Assembly: GCF_016482685.1 (NCBI RefSeq)
Contig: NZ_JACYHF010000031.1
Coordinates: 1-64,000 of the forward strand
DNA length: 64,000 nucleotides
Direction of reading: 5' to 3'
Source of the DNA: Streptomyces sp. DSM 110735
GTDB lineage: Bacteria > Actinomycetota > Actinomycetes > Streptomycetales > Streptomycetaceae
The notes beneath the pieces were generated by a model. It was not told the origin of the DNA and ran no database searches. It was given only the letters and a program-made list of their open reading frames with translations. A program made the translations under genes and the position numbers. Shown piece after piece: positions 58,258-64,000 of the stretch (position 1 is its first letter; every line of letters starts with the position of its first letter).

Positions 58258-60612
58258 CTACTGGCGTGCCTTCTCCGGGCTGTCGGTCTTCCCGGACTTC
58301 TCCGCCTTGCGGGACTTCTCGCCCCTGTCGGACTTCTCGGTCTTCTCGGTCTTCTCGCTCTGGCCGATGTCCGGCTTCTCGACCGGCACGCCGAGCGGGC
58401 GCGCCAGACCCGAGACCGCCTCGTCCAGGCGCTGGAGATGGCGCAGCACGCGGTCGGTGACCCGGCCGTAGCGCGGGGTGCCGAAGGTGCCCGGCTCCAG
58501 CATCGACGCGATGCTCGGACCGGTCTCGATCTCCGCCTTGGAGCGCGGGTCGCGCACATGCTCGGCGATCGACTCGATGTTGTGCACGATCCGCCCGCAC
58601 ACCCCGCTCAGCCGGGGGTCCGCCGCGATCGACGGATGGCTCGGCAGCAGCTCCGCCGTGGCGGCGAGCGCCCGGCAGTGGTACGCACACGTCTCCAGGA
58701 GCGCCAGCACGTACCGCGCGGTGTCCCGGCGCGAGCGCAGCGGGGTGACCGGATGCGTCAGCGGCTGCACGGCGGTGCGCAGATCGGCCAGCGCCTGGTC
58801 CATGTCCCGCGCCTTGTCCACCAGGTCGAAGTGGCGCCTGCCACTGAGCTGGTCCACCGCCGCCCGGGTCGCGTCGGCCAGCTTGTCCAGCACGTCCACC
58901 AGCAGCTCGTTGGTCCGCAGGTCGGTGCGCACCGGCAGCACCACCGCCGCCGTGATGATCCCGCAGGCGGCACCGAGCGCCGTCTCCTCGATCCGCAGCA
59001 GCAGCACCGCCATGCTGTAGGTGTTCAGCAGCGTGTAGAGCAGCCCCAGAGCCGCCGTCACGAAGAACGACATGAGCGTGTACGACAGGGGCGCCGTGTA
59101 GAACATGGCGAACACACACACCAGCACCAGGATGAACGCCGTCCAGGTGTGGTGCCCCACCACACCGGCGAGACCGATACCGGCGACCACGCCGAGGATC
59201 GTGCCGAGCAGCCGACGGGAGCCCTTGACCAGGATCTCCCCGGTGGAGGCGGTGTTGATGAACACGATCCAGCAGGTCAGCACCGCCCAGTACCAGCGCT
59301 GGCTGGACAGCAGCTCGCCGCCCACGATGGCCAGCGCCGACCCCACGGCCACCTGGATCGCGGCCCGGGTGGTCGGCCGGTGCAGCCCCGACTGGTCGCG
59401 GTCCTCGTCCTCGCTCTCCTCGCTGCCCTCGATGCCCGCCTCCTCCGCGTCCAGCTCCTCGCGGGAGCGGGCGGTGGCAGGGGAGTCGTCCGACTCGTCC
59501 TGCGGACCGTCCAGGGCGGTCCGCAGACCGAGCACCGCGCGCGCCGCCTCACCGATGCCCCGGAACACGTCCTGGAGGGGCGGGGACGCCTTGGGCAGGT
59601 TCTCCGCCTCCCGGTAGCCGAGCAGCCGGTTGCGGACCTGGGCCAGCGCCGTGCCCGAAGCCTCGCCCGCCGGGCGCAGCACCAGCAGCCGCAGCGCCTC
59701 CAGATCCCGGCGCACCGTCGCCCGCGCCTCGTCGCGCACCGGCATCTGACCGTGCGAGGGCAGCGAGGCGCCCGGCAGATGCAGGGTCAGGGTGTCGGTC
59801 CGCTCGGCGCTGCGCGCGGTGAGCAGCAGCAGACCCAGCCGCTCGGCGGCGATCTCCGCCTCCGCGATACGGCGCTGCAGCAGCCGTGCCATCGCCTCGT
59901 CGTCGGTGCCCCGCTCCAGGCGCCCCTGGATCATCAGCGCCGTCTCGTGCAGCCGCGCGGTGCCGGTGCGCAGATCCCCGAGGACCTTGTCGACGTCCTC
60001 GGGACCGGCGTCCAGCAGCTCGATCTGGCTGCTGATCAGCAGTCCCAGACGGGCCCGGAAGGCCCGGCGCAGCCGGTCGAGCGTGCCCGCGGCGGTCTGC
60101 GGCAGCAGGACGAACCGCGCCAGCGCGCTGCACACGAACGCCACCGAGATGACTACGAACAGCGAGGGCAGCAGATCGACCGTGGCGCGCACGAACAGCG
60201 ACAGGAAGTAGATCTGGAAGCCGATCAGACCGAGCCCGGTGCCCCGGTCGCCGAATCTGCGCCCGTAGACCGCGCAGAAGATGAGCAGCAGGAAGCAGGC
60301 GTCGCTCACCAGCGGCCACTGGTTGAGCACCGCGCCCAGCGACACCGCCGCGAACGCGACGGGCACGCACAGCGCCAGGGTGACGATCTGCGGGCGCCGG
60401 TCGATCTCCCGTACGGCGAAGGTCGCGGACATCGCCGCCATGGCGCCCGCCACCAACTGCGGCACCGGGAAGCGGAGCAGCCCGAGCGCCACGAGTGTCA
60501 TGGCGATGGCGATGACCGTGCGCAGCCCCGCGGTCAGCCGCAACAGTCCGGGGTCGGACGCGGAGAGCCGGTCCCACATGCGTACGCGCACCGCACGTCC
60601 CACTGCCTTCAC
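58258..60612 (-). CDS. FUSC family transporter (aromatic acid exporter-like)
   Basis: A 784-aa membrane protein with two membrane-embedded blocks: about residues 25-180 and about 420-565, each with roughly six helices, separated by a large cytoplasmic helical region. This is the FUSC/YccS/ArAE architecture of exporters for aromatic carboxylates and similar compounds. The C-terminus (about 750-784) is a Lys/Glu/Ser repeat tail (EKTEKTEKSDRGEKSRKAEK). The GTG at 60612 is inferred from homologous-looking sequence; the frame is open 18 codons upstream. Confidence 0.9.
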   Translation of the reverse strand: MKAVGRAVRVRMWDRLSASDPGLLRLTAGLRTVIAIAMTLVALGLLRFPVPQLVAGAMAAMSATFAVREIDRRPQIVTLALCVPVAFAAVSLGAVLNQWPLVSDACFLLLIFCAVYGRRFGDRGTGLGLIGFQIYFLSLFVRATVDLLPSLFVVISVAFVCSALARFVLLPQTAAGTLDRLRRAFRARLGLLISSQIELLDAGPEDVDKVLGDLRTGTARLHETALMIQGRLERGTDDEAMARLLQRRIAEAEIAAERLGLLLLTARSAERTDTLTLHLPGASLPSHGQMPVRDEARATVRRDLEALRLLVLRPAGEASGTALAQVRNRLLGYREAENLPKASPPLQDVFRGIGEAARAVLGLRTALDGPQDESDDSPATARSREELDAEEAGIEGSEESEDEDRDQSGLHRPTTRAAIQVAVGSALAIVGGELLSSQRWYWAVLTCWIVFINTASTGEILVKGSRRLLGTILGVVAGIGLAGVVGHHTWTAFILVLVCVFAMFYTAPLSYTLMSFFVTAALGLLYTLLNTYSMAVLLLRIEETALGAACGIITAAVVLPVRTDLRTNELLVDVLDKLADATRAAVDQLSGRRHFDLVDKARDMDQALADLRTAVQPLTHPVTPLRSRRDTARYVLALLETCAYHCRALAATAELLPSHPSIAADPRLSGVCGRIVHNIESIAEHVRDPRSKAEIETGPSIASMLEPGTFGTPRYGRVTDRVLRHLQRLDEAVSGLARPLGVPVEKPDIGQSEKTEKTEKSDRGEKSRKAEKSGKTDSPEKARQ

Positions 60613-60742
60613 GCCGCCGCGCTCTTTCTTCCGTGCCGGAACATGATCCGCACACCAGCATGTCACGACGTGCGGCGCGGCTCGCCTCCACCCGGCGGGC
60701 CGCGCCGCACGTCAGGGGCCCGGGGCGGACCCCGGTGCCGCC

Positions 60743-62158
60743 TCAGGAGCCGCCGAGAGCCTTCCCCTTGACCTGTCCCTCGATCCGCCCCTCTGCCTCG
60801 GCCCGGTCCACCTCACCGCGCGCCTGCTGGGGCGTCAGATAGCTGTCGGTGTACTCGAAGTCCTTGAGCTTGGCGGGCTTGCGCGCCTGGAAGCCCGTGC
60901 GCACGAAATCGTCGCCCGCGACGGCGTTCAGCAGCCAGTTGACCAGCACCCGCGCCTTGGCGACGTTGGTGCGCAGCGCGGACCAGTGGTAGCCGCGTGC
61001 CACGAGCTGGGCCAGGACGCCGCGCAGCTCGATGCCGAGCGGTCGCGAGACCGCGTCCTTGCCGCCGAGGTCGACCACGAGCCCGAGGTCCTTGTGGACG
61101 TACGGCTTGAGCGGCTGCCCGCGCAGGGCGGCGATGACGTTCTCCGCGACCCGCCTGCCCTGGCGCATCGCGTGCTGCGCGGTGGGCGGGCAGATCGCGC
61201 CCTCCTCGTGCTTGGCGAGGTCGGGGACGGCGGCGGCGTCGCCGAGCGCGAACATGCCGTCGTGGCCCGGCACGGTCATCTCCGGGGTGACGGCGAGCCG
61301 GCCGCGCACCGTCTCGGCGTCGAAGGTGCCGACCAGGGGACTGGCGGCGACCCCGGCGGTCCAGATCAGGGTGTGGCTGGGCAGCACCCGGCCGTCGGTC
61401 AGCGTGATCTCGTCCTCGGTGACCTTGGCGACGGAGACACCGAGCGAGACGTCGATGCCCCGGTCCCGCAGGACCTTCATCGCCGCCTTGCCGAGACGGT
61501 CGCCCAGCTCCGGCATCAGCTTGGGCGCGATGTCGAGCAGATGCCACTTGATCAGGCTCGGATCGAGCCGGGGATAGCGCTGGACGGCGGCGTGGGTGAG
61601 GCGCTGCAGACAGGCGGCGGTCTCCGTGCCCGCGTAACCGCCGCCCACGACGACGAACTGCAGCCGCGCCTCGCGCTCGGCGGGGTCGTCGCTCGCGTCG
61701 GCCAGATCGAGCTGGGAGATCACATGGTCCCGGATGTACGCGGCCTCGGCGAGCGTCTTCATCCCGAAGGCGTGCTCGGTCAGACCCGGGATGTCGAAGG
61801 TGCGGGTCACGCTGCCCGGGGCGAGGACGAGATAGTCGTACGGCTCGTTGACGATCTCGTCGGTGATCGAGCGGATGACGCACACCTTCGCCTGGGGATC
61901 GACCCCGATGGCACCGCCCGGGATGATCCGGGTGCGGTACTTGCGGCTGCGGCGCAGGGAGACGGCGATCGACTGCGGGGTGAGCACCCCGGAGGCGACC
62001 TGGGGGAGCAGGGGGAGATAGAGCTGATAGGAGAACGGCGTCACCAGCGCGACGTCCGCCTCCCCGGGTGCGAGTTCGCGCTCCAGACGGCGAACGCACT
62101 CGACGCCGGCGAAACCAGCGCCGACCACCAGAATCCTGGGTCGTGTCACGGTGTTCAT
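60743..62158 (-). CDS. Type II NADH dehydrogenase (NDH-2)
   Basis: A 471-aa single-subunit NADH:quinone oxidoreductase. FAD loop VVGAGFAGVECVRRLE (about 9-24), NADH loop VVVGGGYAGTETAACL (about 168-183), GDAAAVPDLAK (FAD ribityl contact) and a C-terminal membrane-association region are visible. It transfers electrons from NADH to menaquinone without proton pumping. The ATG at 62158 begins MNTVTRPRILVVGAG. The C-terminal 35 residues are charged. Confidence 0.93.
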   Translation of the reverse strand: MNTVTRPRILVVGAGFAGVECVRRLERELAPGEADVALVTPFSYQLYLPLLPQVASGVLTPQSIAVSLRRSRKYRTRIIPGGAIGVDPQAKVCVIRSITDEIVNEPYDYLVLAPGSVTRTFDIPGLTEHAFGMKTLAEAAYIRDHVISQLDLADASDDPAEREARLQFVVVGGGYAGTETAACLQRLTHAAVQRYPRLDPSLIKWHLLDIAPKLMPELGDRLGKAAMKVLRDRGIDVSLGVSVAKVTEDEITLTDGRVLPSHTLIWTAGVAASPLVGTFDAETVRGRLAVTPEMTVPGHDGMFALGDAAAVPDLAKHEEGAICPPTAQHAMRQGRRVAENVIAALRGQPLKPYVHKDLGLVVDLGGKDAVSRPLGIELRGVLAQLVARGYHWSALRTNVAKARVLVNWLLNAVAGDDFVRTGFQARKPAKLKDFEYTDSYLTPQQARGEVDRAEAEGRIEGQVKGKALGGS

Positions 62159-62365
62159 CCCTTTCTGCGGCTCCCGGAGGACCGGCCCGACTGCCGTCCG
62201 CCTGCCCTGCACCGCTGCCACCACACACATCGATCCCACCGCGCCGTGGGCCGTTGTGCCAGCCGGGCGGGGCGGCCGGTCGAACATCGGCCGCACCCCT
62301 GGGCATCACCCTGCCCCCCGTGCCCCGGCGGCAACCCGATCCCGCCGGGGCACGGACCGCGGTCC

Positions 62366-62800
62366 TCACCAGGGCAGGAACGCGTGGATGTCCTTGCCGT
62401 CCTCGTCCACCACCACGCTCACCTGGTCGCACAGCGTGTGCAGCAGATGCCAGCCGATCCCGCCCCCGCCCGTGCTCGGCCGGAAGGGGCGCGGCTCGGG
62501 ACGGACGGTGCTCGTGTCGTGCATGATCACGTGCACCCCGTCGAAGGTGCGGCGCAGCCGCAGCCCGAACGGACCGGGCGCGTACTGGATGGCGTTGGCC
62601 GCCAACTCCGTGACCACCAGCAGGATGTCGTCCCAGTACTCGGGCGCCCGGGGCGGTGCGTCGGTGGACAGGGAGCGCAGGAACTGCTCGGCGGCCAGCC
62701 GCGCCCCGGTCACGTTGGACAGCTCGCCCGGGAAGGAGAACACACGCTCGTGCGTCTCCTGTGAGGGCGGTGTCTCGTCCCAGCGCGGCTCGCTCGCCAT
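62366..62800 (-). CDS. ATP-binding anti-sigma-type (HATPase_c_2) protein
   Basis: A 144-aa RsbW-like protein: N-box LLVVTELAANAIQYAPG (about 60-76), a TGGGGIGWHLLHTL G-box (about 108-121) and the closing DGKDIHAFLPW strand. It is the third ATPase-fold orphan in the window. It has no partner gene beside it. Confidence 0.88.
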   Translation of the reverse strand: MASEPRWDETPPSQETHERVFSFPGELSNVTGARLAAEQFLRSLSTDAPPRAPEYWDDILLVVTELAANAIQYAPGPFGLRLRRTFDGVHVIMHDTSTVRPEPRPFRPSTGGGGIGWHLLHTLCDQVSVVVDEDGKDIHAFLPW

Positions 62801-62995
62801 CTTGCGTCCCCGGCCCCGGAAACCCGGGGCGGTCGTGTTGACCGATCAGTTTCCCTGCTGCGGGTTCCCCTCGCTCACGGGACTACGCGTCCACCCGGTG
62901 ACCGGCGATTATTCACCCGCCGCCCGGGCTGCGCACCCCTTGCGGCACAAGATGTCGCCTGTCGGCGGAGGCTGTACGTCGGCTGCCGACGGAGG

Positions 62996-64000
62996 CTAGC
63001 GGAACACGTTGTCCGAGTCGTCCCAGTCGGCGGGCTCCTGCGGAAGCGAGCGTCGCGCGGCACGGGAGCGTGCCTCGTACATCGCGTCGATCTCCGCCGC
63101 GAAGTGCCGCACGATCGCGTCCCGGCGCAGCTTCAGGGACGGGGTCAGCAGCCCGTTGTCCGGCGCGAACGGCTCCGGGAGCACCCGGTAGACCCGTATG
63201 GACTCCGCGCGCGAGACCGCGCTGTTGGCCGAGGCGACCGCCCGCGCCAGCTCCTCGCGCAGCGCGTTCTCCTCGCGTGCCTCCCGGCCGCCCGGCTCGC
63301 CGTGGAAGGCCAGCGCGGTCCGCCAGTGCGCCAGGAACTCCGGGTCCAGCGTGATCAGCGCGCCCACACAGGGCCGGTCGTCCCCGACCACCACCGCCTG
63401 GTGCACCAGCGGATGCTCCCGCAGCCGCTGCTCCAGCGGAGCCGGGGCCACGCTCTTGCCGCTGCTCGTGACCAGCACGTCCTTCTTGCGCCCTGTGATC
63501 GTCAGATAGCCCTCGCCGTCGAGGCGTCCGATGTCCCCGGTGGCCAGCCAGCCCGAGCGCAGCGCGGCCCGGGTGCGCTGCTCGTCGCCCATGTAGCCCT
63601 GGAACACCGAGGGACCGCGCACCAGGATCTCCCCGTCGTCGGCCACCGCGATCTCGGTGCCCGGCAGCGGCATCCCCACCGTCCCCGTCTTCTCCCGGCC
63701 CACCGGCTGCATGGTGATCCCGCCGCTGGTCTCGGTCAGCCCGTAACCGTCGTGCAGATACAGCCCGATGCCCTCGTAGAACAGCGACAGATCACGGCTG
63801 AGCGAGGAGCCGCCCGAGGTGCCGCGCTGGGCCCGGCCGCCGAGCGCCGCGCGCAGCTTGCGGTACACCGTCCGCTCGTACAGGGCGTGCTGGAGCCGCA
63901 GGTCGAGACCCGGACCGGGTCCGGTGCCGAGCCGCGCCCGCTCCTGCGCCTCCGCGAAGTCCCGCGCCGTCTCGGCCGCCCGCTCGAACACCGGTCCGCG
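62996..64000 (-). CDS. Acyl-CoA synthetase (AMP-dependent ligase), 5' end outside window
   Basis: The C-terminal 334 residues of an ANL-superfamily ligase that activates fatty acids as acyl-adenylates and acyl-CoA. Motifs: YGLTETSGG (A5-like), GWLATGDIGRLDGEGYLTITGRKKDVLV (A7-A8 hinge), and the C-terminal TPSLKLRRD region with the expected Lys. The frame is open through the right edge; the start lies outside. Its stop is TAG at 62996-62998. It resembles long-chain fatty-acid-CoA ligases (FadD15-type). Confidence 0.93.
   Translation of the reverse strand, partial: RGPVFERAAETARDFAEAQERARLGTGPGPGLDLRLQHALYERTVYRKLRAALGGRAQRGTSGGSSLSRDLSLFYEGIGLYLHDGYGLTETSGGITMQPVGREKTGTVGMPLPGTEIAVADDGEILVRGPSVFQGYMGDEQRTRAALRSGWLATGDIGRLDGEGYLTITGRKKDVLVTSSGKSVAPAPLEQRLREHPLVHQAVVVGDDRPCVGALITLDPEFLAHWRTALAFHGEPGGREAREENALREELARAVASANSAVSRAESIRVYRVLPEPFAPDNGLLTPSLKLRRDAIVRHFAAEIDAMYEARSRAARRSLPQEPADWDDSDNVFR

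Noticed and set aside
58438..60771. 777-codon plus-strand open frame opposite the FUSC gene
   Set aside because: His/Arg/Gln-rich antisense shadow without any domain; the minus-strand transporter explains the region.

Overview
The window reads as chromosome of a Streptomyces-type actinomycete. It is very GC-rich with G/C at third codon positions. It carries a cell-wall-anchored long chaplin, a SigB/SigF-type sigma factor, a mycothiol-type DinB protein, GTG and TTG starts, 4-bp ATGA/GTGA gene overlaps, and many small ATPase-fold anti-sigma-like proteins. I saw no rRNA, tRNA, insertion sequence, CRISPR array or prophage. The left edge (1-100) has two long G homopolymers that are unlike normal coding DNA and may mark a contig end.

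Layout. 0.1-5.9 kb: secreted protein, secreted tripeptidyl-aminopeptidase-like hydrolase, long chaplin, two GNAT acetyltransferases, GlsB-type membrane protein. 6.1-11.4 kb: a probable light-response block, with an ECF sigma factor divergent from a MerR/cobalamin-domain regulator, a DNA photolyase, an NmrA/DUF2867 oxidoreductase and a 55-aa protein. 11.5-18.3 kb: acyl-CoA-dehydrogenase-like protein, two aldo/keto reductases, a decayed prenyltransferase-like gene, VOC protein with adenosine deaminase, DinB protein, LysR regulator. 18.3-21.7 kb: a tightly overlapping operon of isocitrate/isopropylmalate-type dehydrogenase, isochorismatase-type hydrolase and methyltransferase, behind an EF-hand protein gene whose upstream region has three TTCACATG repeats at an exact 20-bp period.

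22-28.4 kb: hypothetical protein, RsbW-like ATPase convergent with a SigF-like sigma factor, VOC proteins, an APH-type phosphotransferase, and RNase HI with a Cys/His-rich tail. 28.4-33.8 kb: flavin monooxygenase, an MFS pump plus TetR unit with two clear operators, LysR, NAD-dependent epimerase. 33.9-42.3 kb: membrane proteins, a transmembrane pseudokinase, an AIM24 protein, a serine beta-lactamase-fold hydrolase, an M4 protease and an SGNH esterase. 42.4-47 kb: a three-gene redox-signalling operon (receiver-thioredoxin-reductase-like fusion, cNMP-domain histidine kinase, UBP zinc finger) divergent from a universal stress protein.

47-56.5 kb: MBL hydrolase, AlkB, TetR with FAD dehydrogenase behind a nested 39-bp palindrome, DUF488, M1 protease, saccharopine-dehydrogenase-like protein, TetR and an EntS-like MFS transporter. 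56.5-64 kb: cNMP-binding protein, small protein, ATPase-fold protein, FUSC transporter, type II NADH dehydrogenase, another ATPase-fold protein, and the 3' part of an acyl-CoA synthetase that runs off the right edge.

Most genes are ordinary Streptomyces core or conserved-accessory genes arranged in short units. The least explained units are the dehydrogenase-hydrolase-methyltransferase operon, the MerR regulator with an altered B12 motif beside photolyase, the redox-signalling operon whose reductase lacks its CxxC, and the pseudokinase. Family assignments are from recognised motifs only; no database search was run. Hairpins and repeats were found by eye.
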